The position numbers and the translations under genes were made by a program. A model generated the notes under the pieces. That model saw nothing but the letters and a program-made list of their open reading frames with translations, was not told where the DNA came from and ran no database searches. A stretch of 38,041 nt of DNA from Clostridia bacterium (lineage in GTDB: Bacteria > Bacillota > Clostridia > Oscillospirales > CAG-272), in NCBI GenBank assembly GCA_017407225.1, contig JAFQWY010000325.1, forward strand, positions 1-38,041. The letters run 5' to 3'. Shown here in pieces: positions 15,750-22,857 of the stretch; the first letter of the stretch is position 1; each line of letters starts with the position of its first letter.

Positions 15750-16814
15750 TTACATCTTCGGATTCATGGTGTACAGCACGAATCTGTCCGCCAGCTCGTC
15801 GCGGGTCATTTCCCGTCTGCGGAACAGGATCCGGTAGCGGTAGGTGATGCTTTCCCCGGATTTCAGAGTATAGCCGCCCTTGAAATACAGGTTGTTTGCC
15901 GCAAACAGACCATAGGAGCGGATATGCCATGCGGTGGGAAACCGTTCGTTCTTTTCGTTGTCGAACACGGTCACGCCCATGACGCCCACACCTTCGGGAC
16001 TGCCAACATAGTCGCACCATGCGGCACTGCGGCTCCAGCATTCCTTCTCACCGATGCCGCCCCAGGAATTGGACAGAGTTCCGGTGCCGATGTCTTCCCG
16101 GAGCGCGTCCACCAGACGGATACCGAGAGGACCGGCTTCCTTGGTGGGACCGAATACCACATCGCCGAATTCCGCTGTGAAGGTGATCTCCACATCCAGT
16201 GCGCGGCATTCGTCGGTCTGGTTGTATACGGTATATCTGGTGCTTTCTTTCATCAGAGGCTTGCCGTCATGGTCGGTCCAGCGGTTGTTGGCGGTAAAGG
16301 TACCGTATGCCGCGGAGGAAACCACATCGGTGACGGATTCATTGCGGATAATGCCGCAGTTTGCCGGTTCGTTCCAGCAGTCCACGCCGTTCACATCCCC
16401 GATTGCAATGATGAGGGAGCGCTGATGAACGTGTTCCCTGGTGGTCAGATCCAGTCTGGTGAAAGGATTGCCGCTGTCATCGGTAATCTGACCGAAGTAG
16501 GGCTTATAGATGGCGGGATCGTATACATAATCGGAGAAATGCGCGCCGCTGACGGATACGCTGATTCTGTGCTCGCCGGGAATTTCCGCAATCTCAACGG
16601 GGGCAATGGGGTCTTCCCCGGCGGTCAGTGTCATTTCACTTCCCTTTTCACCGGTCAGGATTGCGATCACGCCGTCTTTATAGGGGGATGCCGGGAAAAC
16701 CTGATCTGCGCAGCGGAGGGAGGTGATGCCCGTGCAGTTTCCATCGCACTTGAGGTACACAGGTTCCGCGATCAGATTCCGGATGGGGGTATATTTGATG
16801 GTCATTTCAGTCAT
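15750..16814 (-). CDS. DUF6807 (PmoA-like) family protein
   Basis: A 354-residue beta-rich protein that I place in the DUF6807 family (annotated in places as methane oxygenase PmoA-like, a name not informative here). Features are YKPYFGQITDDSGNPFTRL (about residues 107-125), the conserved EHVHQRSLIIAIGDVNGVDCW (about 130-150) with its His, then WTDHDGKPLMKE and FGPTKEAGPLGIRL. Members usually occur beside sugar isomerases and Gfo/Idh dehydrogenases in carbohydrate clusters. The start at ATG 16814 has GAGG five bases upstream; an upstream in-frame ATG at 16895 lies inside the preceding gene. Third gene of a three-gene operon with 11-12 base gaps. Enzymatic role unknown. Confidence 0.75.
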   Translation of the reverse strand: MTEMTIKYTPIRNLIAEPVYLKCDGNCTGITSLRCADQVFPASPYKDGVIAILTGEKGSEMTLTAGEDPIAPVEIAEIPGEHRISVSVSGAHFSDYVYDPAIYKPYFGQITDDSGNPFTRLDLTTREHVHQRSLIIAIGDVNGVDCWNEPANCGIIRNESVTDVVSSAAYGTFTANNRWTDHDGKPLMKESTRYTVYNQTDECRALDVEITFTAEFGDVVFGPTKEAGPLGIRLVDALREDIGTGTLSNSWGGIGEKECWSRSAAWCDYVGSPEGVGVMGVTVFDNEKNERFPTAWHIRSYGLFAANNLYFKGGYTLKSGESITYRYRILFRRREMTRDELADRFVLYTMNPKM

Positions 16815-16825
16815 GTCAGCCTCAC

Positions 16826-17665
16826 TTACGCGAAAATCTCTTTCAGATATGCCAGAGCTTCCACAGCTTCCGTTTTGAAATCCTTGAAGCCGCATTCCAC
16901 GGACACTGCTCCGTTATAGCCTCCGCGGATCAGTTCCTTCGCAAAGGTCTTGTTGTATTCCGGATCCTTGCTGTCAGCCGCGCCGGGTCTGGTACGGTTG
17001 GGTGCTTCCGCGATATGGCAGTGATAAGTCAGATCCAGATTGGGCACGATGCAGTCCAGGGAAGTTCCTTCTTCCGCCATGTGGAAAACGTCGTACAGCA
17101 GGCGGATGCCGGGATTGTTCAGCTCACGGACGACTGCCGCTGTCTCGGGTACGGTCACGAATACGTTTGTTTCGGCCTTGCGGAGAGGTTCGATCACAAT
17201 GGTCAGCTCCCGCTTCATCGCTTCTTCTGCCATGATGCCGAGGAATTCGTACAGTGCCGCACGGCTCTTCTCTTCCCCGACTTCACTGCGGATGGATCTT
17301 GCGCCGCCGCTTCCGAATACCGCATATTTCACGCCCAGTGCCTGCATGATATCGAACAGCTTTACGATGTGCGCCTTGTATGCTTCCCGGTCGGCATCGG
17401 GATCCGCCAGTCTCCACTGCCACGGGAACAGGCTGTTGACAGCCACCAGCTTCAGGGAGCTTTTTTTGTTTTCTTCGATGAGATAAGCGATTTCTTCATC
17501 CTTCAGTCCGGTCAGCATGCCGCCGGCACATTCGGTGCAGTCGTAGCCGCAGTCCAGGAGATAACGGCACTTGATAACGATCTGCTCCGCCGGAGATTCC
17601 GGTACGGATGCAACGCCTTCCGGCATGAGGGAACCGCCGGGGATACAACAGGAAAATTGAATCAT
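16826..17665 (-). CDS. sugar phosphate isomerase/epimerase (TIM barrel)
   Basis: A 279-residue protein of the AP endonuclease-2 TIM-barrel superfamily. Signatures are CGYDCTECAGGMLTGL near the N-terminus, KYAVFGSGGARSIRS (about 113-127), LTIVIEPLRKAETN (about 155-168; metal-binding Glu and Asn), IRLLYDVFHMAEEG (about 187-200; Asp and His), YHCHIAEAPNRTRPG (about 216-230; His) and GAVSVECGF (about 251-259; Glu). The E-D-H-E metal set is complete. GGAGG precedes ATG 17665. It sits between an SGNH esterase and a DUF6807 gene, so it probably acts on a sugar released by them; substrate unknown. Confidence 0.85.
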   Translation of the reverse strand: MIQFSCCIPGGSLMPEGVASVPESPAEQIVIKCRYLLDCGYDCTECAGGMLTGLKDEEIAYLIEENKKSSLKLVAVNSLFPWQWRLADPDADREAYKAHIVKLFDIMQALGVKYAVFGSGGARSIRSEVGEEKSRAALYEFLGIMAEEAMKRELTIVIEPLRKAETNVFVTVPETAAVVRELNNPGIRLLYDVFHMAEEGTSLDCIVPNLDLTYHCHIAEAPNRTRPGAADSKDPEYNKTFAKELIRGGYNGAVSVECGFKDFKTEAVEALAYLKEIFA

Positions 17666-17677
17666 AACAACCTCCGA

Positions 17678-18334
17678 TCAGATAAAGCTTCTGTCCATAC
17701 CGATGGCCTTGATGAATTCTCTGGCAATAATCAGGCTTCCGATATTGCCGGGATGAACTCTGTCCCACGCGATATAAGAAGAATGGCGGTACTGGAGATA
17801 ATCGTCAAACGCCTTCTGAAGATTTACATAATAGCAGTGGTATTTTTTCGCAATCTCACCGCAGATCCGGATGTATTCGTCGGTCATCTTACGCATGGGA
17901 TCTTCCCGGCAGGGTTCCATATAGAAGGGGGACATGACAATCACGCCCTTCACCAGAGGCAGGGTTCTCTCGAGCATTTCACTGAGATTCGCTCTGTATT
18001 CGTCGGGATATACATGGGAAGAGATGATTCCGGGGCTGTCAAACTGACGCCAGATATCGTTGATGCCGATCATCACGCTGACCCAGTCCGGCTTGAGATT
18101 CATAACATCTTCCTGCCAGCGGTTCTTCAGTCCGCGGCTTGTGTCTCCGCTGGTTCCGGTGTTGGAGATCCACAGCTTCCAGTCGGGATATACCACATTC
18201 AGGATGTTTTCCACCTGTCTTACATATCCGTTGCCCACACCTGCGTGCAGACCTTCCCCCACCGGTCGTCCGCGACCTGCATCCGTTGTGGAGTCGCCTG
18301 TAAATACAATTCTGTCGCCATCAGCAAGCAGCAT
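17678..18334 (-). CDS. SGNH/GDSL-family esterase
   Basis: A 218-residue intracellular hydrolase; no signal peptide is seen. Block I is IVFTGDSTTDAG (about residues 9-20; nucleophile Ser), block II is NTGTSGDTS (Gly), block III is MIGINDIW (Asn) and block V is WDRVHPGNIG (Asp and His), giving the full Ser-Asp-His set. Enzymes of this type usually remove acetyl groups from sugars or oligosaccharides. The start at ATG 18334 is preferred because GGAGG (18341-18345) is six bases upstream; an in-frame ATG at 18379 lacks one. First gene of the three-gene operon. Confidence 0.85.
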   Translation of the reverse strand: MLLADGDRIVFTGDSTTDAGRGRPVGEGLHAGVGNGYVRQVENILNVVYPDWKLWISNTGTSGDTSRGLKNRWQEDVMNLKPDWVSVMIGINDIWRQFDSPGIISSHVYPDEYRANLSEMLERTLPLVKGVIVMSPFYMEPCREDPMRKMTDEYIRICGEIAKKYHCYYVNLQKAFDDYLQYRHSSYIAWDRVHPGNIGSLIIAREFIKAIGMDRSFI

Positions 18335-18389
18335 AAGAAACCTCCGAATTATGTATGAAATTTTGTTCGGTTTTATCAATCACACCAAT

Positions 18390-18417
18390 ATTATATCACA
18401 TTTACAGCGGATTACAA
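18390..18417 (-). promoter_or_regulatory. promoter of the SGNH-isomerase-DUF6807 operon
   Basis: On the minus strand TTGTAA (18417-18412), a 16-base spacer and TATAAT (18395-18390), about 55 bases before ATG 18334. Confidence 0.65.
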
Positions 18418-18562
18418 TATCTCACCGGAAAATTCATCATATTTTTTGTCCGCCGTCCTGCTATTTAGGCATTCATCTGAAATCATTTCTGTGCATATTG
18501 ATTTAGTTTATCAAAACAACTATTCTCGGACATTCCCTTAATACCGGCGAAAAATCCCGTGG

Positions 18563-18616
18563 TATGATACTGTTGTCCTGAGGCAAACCGCCAATCATGA
18601 CAGGACGGACTTTTTT
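18563..18616 (+). promoter_or_regulatory. -10 element and attenuator-like hairpin upstream of the DUF6514 gene
   Basis: TATGAT (18563-18568) is a plausible -10. Just after it, GTCCTG (18575-18580) can pair with CAGGAC (18601-18606), extended by G-U pairs, followed by ACTTTTTT. This resembles an early terminator before the gene. The stem is short and the loop is 20 bases, so the assignment is weak. Confidence 0.35.
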
Positions 18617-18637
18617 CAGGAAAGGAATGATAATCCA

Positions 18638-18907
18638 ATGAACGACCCACAGCACCCGATCAAGACCAGCTCCGTAAGCATCTGCGGAATGCACCTGCAC
18701 TACTTTCTCTACGAAACCGAACTGCCATCGCAGAACAGAAAATCCTATTCCATACAGATCCGCAAGGAATCCTTTGACGACAGTGAAGAGGCATGGGCCT
18801 ATGACATCACCAGTCTGCATCCCCGTGCTGTGGAAATCTACCGGCTCATTGTCAGCGGCACGGTCACTCCCTGCACCTTAACGGATATTCTGGAGGATCT
18901 GCTGTAA
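18638..18907 (+). CDS. DUF6514 family small protein
   Basis: An 89-residue soluble protein. The order of elements fits the DUF6514 family of Clostridia: a beta-rich N-terminal half (HYFLYETEL, SYSIQIRKES), ITSLHPRAVEIYRLIVSG (about residues 59-76), and the characteristic C-terminus TVTPCTLTDILEDLL (about 75-89). No catalytic motif is evident and the function of the family is unknown. The Shine-Dalgarno AGGAAAGG is about a dozen bases upstream. It stands alone between divergent SGNH and downstream comEC genes. Confidence 0.7.
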   Translation: MNDPQHPIKTSSVSICGMHLHYFLYETELPSQNRKSYSIQIRKESFDDSEEAWAYDITSLHPRAVEIYRLIVSGTVTPCTLTDILEDLL

Positions 18908-19003
18908 AATTCTCATACATACAGAAAATTTACCGGATCGGACTGGTAATTCACGCAGAAATGTGCTATAGTTGCCATATTACGACACAGGGAGGCACAT
19001 GCC

Positions 19004-21274
19004 ATGCATCTGATCCGGGAAAATCCGATAACCGCAATGCTTTTTGCGTTTTTCCTGTCCTCCTGCGCGTTTTCCTACATCCCTCTCCCGCTGAAACTTC
19101 TGTGCATCGGGGCGGCACTGCTGTGCTTTGTCCTGCTGCTGTTCCCTGCGGACAAACGGAAAACTTCCCACTACCCCTGGCTTCTTGTCTGCGGTGCCTG
19201 TGCCGCTGCAGGAATCTGGTCTTCCACTGCATATCTGTACGCGGAGCATCTGGATTCCTTTTCCGGCTGCGAAACAGAAGTGACACTGCAGATCACGGAA
19301 AGCGAATACCAGCTCTCCTACGCCGCAGGGTATATTGCCCGGGTTGAGGAATCCGACATCCTGCCGGAATCCGTAAAAATCCGGCTGTATACTCCCATGA
19401 CCGCACTGGAAGAAGGCTCCGTCCTGAAAGGCACTGTGTCGCTTCTTTCGATCAGTGAAAACAGCGGCTCCTTTGACGGGCGCTCCTATTATCTGCCCGA
19501 TAAGGTAATGCTGCAGGCGGAGGATATTTCCCTCTCCCATGTGGATACTCTGCCATCCTTTTCCGTGTCTTCCCTGTTCCGTCAAATCCGTCAGCGTCTG
19601 ACCGCCATGATTCTTGCCCATACCTCACCGGAGGCCGGCGGGCTTGCGTCAGCGGTTCTGCTGGGGGACAGGGATCATCTGGAAGATGCCATGGAACGGG
19701 ATTTCAGGCGGCTGGGCATCACGCATCTGCTGGTAGTCAGCGGCACCCATTTCTCCGTTCTGGTGTCCATGGCTGATACGGGACTGAAACGGTTCCGCAT
19801 TCCGCCGAAGCTCCGCTGCTGCATCAGTATGGGGATCATTCTCCTGATCATGCTTCTGACCGGGCTGACCCCGTCGGTAGTACGGGCCGGAATCATGCAT
19901 CTGATGGCACAGCTTTCCCTGCTTCTGGTGCGGAAAAGCAATCTGATTCACTCCTTTGCTTTCTCCGGTGCACTGATGGTACTGATCAATCCCTATGCCG
20001 CAATGGACTGCGGTCTTCAGCTTTCCTTTGCAGCCGCCTCCTGCTGTATTCTGTTCCAGATTTACAAAGGTTCTCTCTACCGGTTCATCCGGATAAAGAC
20101 GGGAATCCGGCTGGCAGATCTTCCGCTGATCGCCATTCCCGAAGCGATTGCCTGCACATGCATGGTGTCCCTGAGTACCCTGCCGCTGATCTGGCTGTAT
20201 TTCGGCGAGGTTTCCCTGTTCTCCATCCCGGCCAACCTGATTTTCACGCCGCTGATTTCACTGCTCATGCTGTTCACGGCAGCATATCTGATTCTCTATC
20301 CCCTGTATCTGCTGATTCTTCCCATGGCGGCTGTTCTCAGCGGATTCTGTGCTCTGCTCGGGAATCTGGCAGAGTTCCTTGCACGCCCCGACTGGGTAAT
20401 GATTCCGGTCAATTACCGGTTCAGTGTGTTCTTCCTCCTGCCGATGACCGTGATGTTTCTCCTGATCCCCTTTGTCCGGCGGCGGATGAAAGTGCGGCTT
20501 GCCGTATCGTCCCTGCTGACCGGCGTTCTGTTTTTCTCCGTCGTGGGAATCATCGGTGCGGCGGATCGGCCGTATGTCTCTTTCTCCTATCTTTCCGACA
20601 GAAAAAACGACGGATTCGTTCTGAAATCCGACGGAAGAATCCTGCTTTGCGAAAGCTCGGATGCCTCTTTCGGCTTCTCCGGCCTGCTGACGGATGAAAT
20701 GTCGGAACTGCATGCCTGCGAGATCGACACACTGCTGCTGACACATTACCACAACAAGCACGTTCAGCTGGTCAACCGGCTCAGCGAGCGTGAAATTCTG
20801 CGGAATCTGGTGCTGCCGGAACCGACAGATGAACGCGAGACTGATATTTACCGCTCTCTCTGCGAAAACGCCGCACTGCACCGTGTCCGTGTAACCACAC
20901 TGGAGACGGGCGCTGCCTTTGATTTCTGCGGTGTGGCCGTCACACTGTTTGAACGGGCGTATCTGTCCCGCTCATCCCATCCGGTTACGGCCGTATCGCT
21001 GGAACTGAACGGTGACAGGCTGACCATGGTATCTTCATCTTTCAATCAGTCCGTGCCGGAAATCACATCCGCCCTGGAATCATCGGAGTATCTGATCTTC
21101 GGCGGACATTCCCCCGTATACAAAAAGACCTTCGGTTTGTCTTTCAGCGAAAAACCGAAGGCCATGGTGGTACACAGCGATGCGTATTCATTTATGGATG
21201 AGGAGCTGAAGCTGATTGCAGATTCGGTCCGCGTCCCGGCACCGTTCAGACTCCGGGTACGCCGGAACGGATAA
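19004..21274 (+). CDS. comEC: ComEC/Rec2-type DNA-uptake channel protein
   Basis: A 756-residue polytopic membrane protein. N-terminal helices surround an OB-fold-like segment (about 80-170). The competence domain follows, with LASAVLLGDRDHLEDAMERDF (about 212-232, a variant of the conserved GDR region) and GITHLLVVSGTHFSVLV (about 235-251), and many transmembrane segments to about residue 515. The C-terminal ~240 residues align with the metallo-beta-lactamase-like domain, but its first motif reads LLLTHYHNKHVQLV (about 577-590), with Lys in place of the usual Asp of H-x-H/D-x-D-H, so nuclease activity may be reduced or lost. In competent bacteria ComEC moves single-stranded DNA across the membrane. 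GGGAGG precedes ATG 19004. Confidence 0.88.
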   Translation: MHLIRENPITAMLFAFFLSSCAFSYIPLPLKLLCIGAALLCFVLLLFPADKRKTSHYPWLLVCGACAAAGIWSSTAYLYAEHLDSFSGCETEVTLQITESEYQLSYAAGYIARVEESDILPESVKIRLYTPMTALEEGSVLKGTVSLLSISENSGSFDGRSYYLPDKVMLQAEDISLSHVDTLPSFSVSSLFRQIRQRLTAMILAHTSPEAGGLASAVLLGDRDHLEDAMERDFRRLGITHLLVVSGTHFSVLVSMADTGLKRFRIPPKLRCCISMGIILLIMLLTGLTPSVVRAGIMHLMAQLSLLLVRKSNLIHSFAFSGALMVLINPYAAMDCGLQLSFAAASCCILFQIYKGSLYRFIRIKTGIRLADLPLIAIPEAIACTCMVSLSTLPLIWLYFGEVSLFSIPANLIFTPLISLLMLFTAAYLILYPLYLLILPMAAVLSGFCALLGNLAEFLARPDWVMIPVNYRFSVFFLLPMTVMFLLIPFVRRRMKVRLAVSSLLTGVLFFSVVGIIGAADRPYVSFSYLSDRKNDGFVLKSDGRILLCESSDASFGFSGLLTDEMSELHACEIDTLLLTHYHNKHVQLVNRLSEREILRNLVLPEPTDERETDIYRSLCENAALHRVRVTTLETGAAFDFCGVAVTLFERAYLSRSSHPVTAVSLELNGDRLTMVSSSFNQSVPEITSALESSEYLIFGGHSPVYKKTFGLSFSEKPKAMVVHSDAYSFMDEELKLIADSVRVPAPFRLRVRRNG

Positions 21275-21284
21275 GCAGGGGAAT

Positions 21285-21728
21285 TTACGCCTGATACTCC
21301 CTCGCCCTTGCCTGTGCCATTTCGTCGCACCGTTCATTGTAGGGATGTCCTGCGTGTCCTTTGACCCAGACAAACTTCACGGAATGCAGACTGCAGAGGT
21401 TCAGAAGTTCATCCCACAGCTCCGGATTCTGTGCAGGACTGTTGTCCGCTCTTTTCCATCCCTTCCGTTTCCATGATGCCGCCCATCCCTTGGACATTCC
21501 GTCGCAGAGGTATTTGGAATCGGAGGTCATGATAACGTCGCAGGGCTGCTTCAGCGCTCTCAGAGCCATGATGGCCGCTGTCAGTTCCATGCGGTTGTTG
21601 GTGGTATTTGCATCTCCGCCGGACAGTTCCTTTTCCACTCCGTTCCAGCAGAGGATCGCGCCCCAGCCCCCGGGACCGGGATTGTTCAGACAGGATCCGT
21701 CCGTGTATATCTCAACCTGTTTTCTCAT
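21285..21728 (-). CDS. rnhA: ribonuclease HI
   Basis: A 147-residue enzyme that cuts RNA in RNA-DNA hybrids. The four acidic catalytic residues are present in their motifs: VEIYTDGSC (Asp about 10), [13 protein letters not shown] (Glu about 48), [10 protein letters not shown] (Asp about 70) and NERCDEMAQ (Asp about 135), with [10 protein letters not shown] carrying the conserved His loop. ATG 21728 is chosen as start (GGAG at 21740-21743); the in-frame GTG at 21740 overlaps that site. It is convergent with comEC, the stop codons being 10 bases apart with no clear terminator between. Confidence 0.95.
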   Translation of the reverse strand: MRKQVEIYTDGSCLNNPGPGGWGAILCWNGVEKELSGGDANTTNNRMELTAAIMALRALKQPCDVIMTSDSKYLCDGMSKGWAASWKRKGWKRADNSPAQNPELWDELLNLCSLHSVKFVWVKGHAGHPYNERCDEMAQARAREYQA

Positions 21729-21877
21729 TGTTTCGAGCACTCCAGAAATTCATTTTTGACATAACATTATACCATAATCCCCAGCCCAATGCAAGGATAT
21801 TCTGTCGGGAACTGAAAAATCACCGTATTTTCCCCCACCGGCAGCATACAGCCCTGTAACCCGGACGGGGATTTTGT

Positions 21878-21885
21878 CATATACT
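21878..21885 (+). promoter_or_regulatory. possible mother-cell sigma (SigE/SigK-type) -10 of the cotJ operon
   Basis: CATATACT (21878-21885) matches CATAnnnT, the -10 pattern of sporulation mother-cell sigma factors, 62 bases before cotJA. No convincing -35 is seen, so this is tentative. Confidence 0.3.
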
Positions 21886-21946
21886 CACCATTGAGGATGC
21901 CAAAAGGCTGAATCGACCAATGAATCATCGGAGGAATTCTATCAAG

Positions 21947-22366
21947 ATGGAAAACAGAAATCAAAGCAATTCCCCCCGCGACCGGATCGACGATGCGCTT
22001 CTGATCCGGCTGCTGAATGAAGAAGAACCCATGCCGGAATATACCTGTACCGGTGAACGCCGGAATCCCGCAGGCTCCTGCAGATCTTCACGCAGCACCG
22101 CAGGAAGAAGCGGCAGATATGATTCCCATGAACACCGGAATTCCGGCTGCGGATGTGAAGCTGCACGCGAACGCAGGGATTCCGACTGCGGATGTGCGGA
22201 TCTCCGTACACTTCGAGGATATCCGCTTGCCATGGTATACGCCCCGGATCACGAATGGGATGACATGTATGATGAAGAGGAAGCTCTGAGCCGCGGTACG
22301 CTGTTCCGTCCGCTGGATCTCCCCTTCTATCCCGGAAAATGCGGCGGCAGCTGCGGATGCAGATAA
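21947..22366 (+). CDS. cotJA: spore coat-associated protein CotJA, with an Arg/Cys/Gly-rich N-terminal extension
   Basis: A 139-residue protein. The C-terminal ~50 residues carry the CotJA core: YPLAMVYAPDHEWDDMYDEE (about 92-111), then ALSRGTLFRPLDLPFYPGK and a CGGSCGCR tail. Typical CotJA is much shorter; here the first ~85 residues are an extra hydrophilic region rich in Arg, Ser, Gly and Cys, including two NSGCGCEAARERR / DSDCGCADLR repeats (about 65-87), plausible for disulfide or metal cross-linking in the coat. GGAGG (21930-21934) precedes ATG 21947 by 12 bases. First gene of cotJABC; cotJB follows after 10 bases. Confidence 0.85.
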   Translation: MENRNQSNSPRDRIDDALLIRLLNEEEPMPEYTCTGERRNPAGSCRSSRSTAGRSGRYDSHEHRNSGCGCEAARERRDSDCGCADLRTLRGYPLAMVYAPDHEWDDMYDEEEALSRGTLFRPLDLPFYPGKCGGSCGCR

Positions 22367-22376
22367 GGAGAACAGG

Positions 22377-22643
22377 ATGAACGATCAGAAAAAACTGCAC
22401 AGAATGATCCAGAATTACGCCTTCGCCCTCCAGGAAACGGTGCTGTATCTGGATACCCACCCTCACTGCCGTCAGGCTCTGCAGTATTACAGAAAAATCC
22501 GCGACAAGCTGCTTGAGGCAACCCGGATGTATGAGGAGCATTACGGTCAGCTTACCGTCACCGGAGGAACTTCCTGCGACAGCTGGCGATGGGTGGAAGA
22601 AGCATGGCCGTGGGAGCCCGAATGCCGTCAGAAAGGAGACTGA
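22377..22643 (+). CDS. cotJB: spore coat protein CotJB
   Basis: An 88-residue protein matching CotJB throughout: FALQETVLYLDTHPHCRQAL (about 16-35), YYRKIRDKLLEATRMYEEHY and the conserved C-terminus DSWRWVEEAWPWE (about 68-80). CotJB assembles with CotJA and CotJC in the inner coat. AGGAG precedes ATG 22377, and it ends 3 bases before cotJC. Intact and of normal length. Confidence 0.95.
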   Translation: MNDQKKLHRMIQNYAFALQETVLYLDTHPHCRQALQYYRKIRDKLLEATRMYEEHYGQLTVTGGTSCDSWRWVEEAWPWEPECRQKGD

Positions 22644-22646
22644 ACC

Positions 22647-22837
22647 ATGTGGATTTACGAAAAGAAGCTCCAGTATCCGGTGAACATCAAGAATCCCAAT
22701 CCCGGACTGGCGAAACTGATCATCTCCCAGCTCGGCGGACCCGACGGTGAACTGGGTGCCTCCATGCGCTATCTGAATCAGCGGTATTCCATGCCCTACA
22801 GAGAAGTCACGGGTATCCTGACCGATGTAGGTACAGA
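22647..22837 (+). pseudogene. cotJC: cotJC 5' part (manganese catalase-like spore coat protein), interrupted by an intervening element
   Basis: Codons 1-63 of cotJC: WIYEKKLQYPVNIKNPNPG, then GGPDGELGASMRYLNQRYSM with the first metal-ligand Glu (residue 35), then LTDVGTE. Homology stops at the GGTACAGA core (22830-22837). The open frame runs on only through about 24 unrelated codons to a stop at 22910. AGGAG precedes ATG 22647. In CotJC the next residues should be E-x-x-H; they appear, in the same frame, at 28005-28016 after the second GGTACAGA copy. Without excision this half cannot form the dimetal site. It is probably a reversibly interrupted gene rather than a dead one, although the 3' end has a second defect (see the 3' part). 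Confidence 0.9.
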
Positions 22838-22854
22838 AGGCACAGGACTGCACA
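22826..22854 (+). repeat. left attachment site (attL): core GGTACAGA plus inner arm
   Basis: Core 22830-22837. The gene-side half reads TGTA and, with GG and TACA, makes TGTA-GG-TACA (22826-22835). The inner arm ACTGCACA lies at 22847-22854 and is the inverse of TGTGCAGT at the right end. GG at 22830-22831 is the likely crossover dinucleotide. Confidence 0.8.
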
Positions 22855-22857
22855 GCT

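Noticed and set aside
18503-18820. Minus-strand frame of 105 codons opposite the DUF6514 gene
   Set aside because: It lies opposite a conserved plus-strand family gene and its leader, and has no ribosome binding site.
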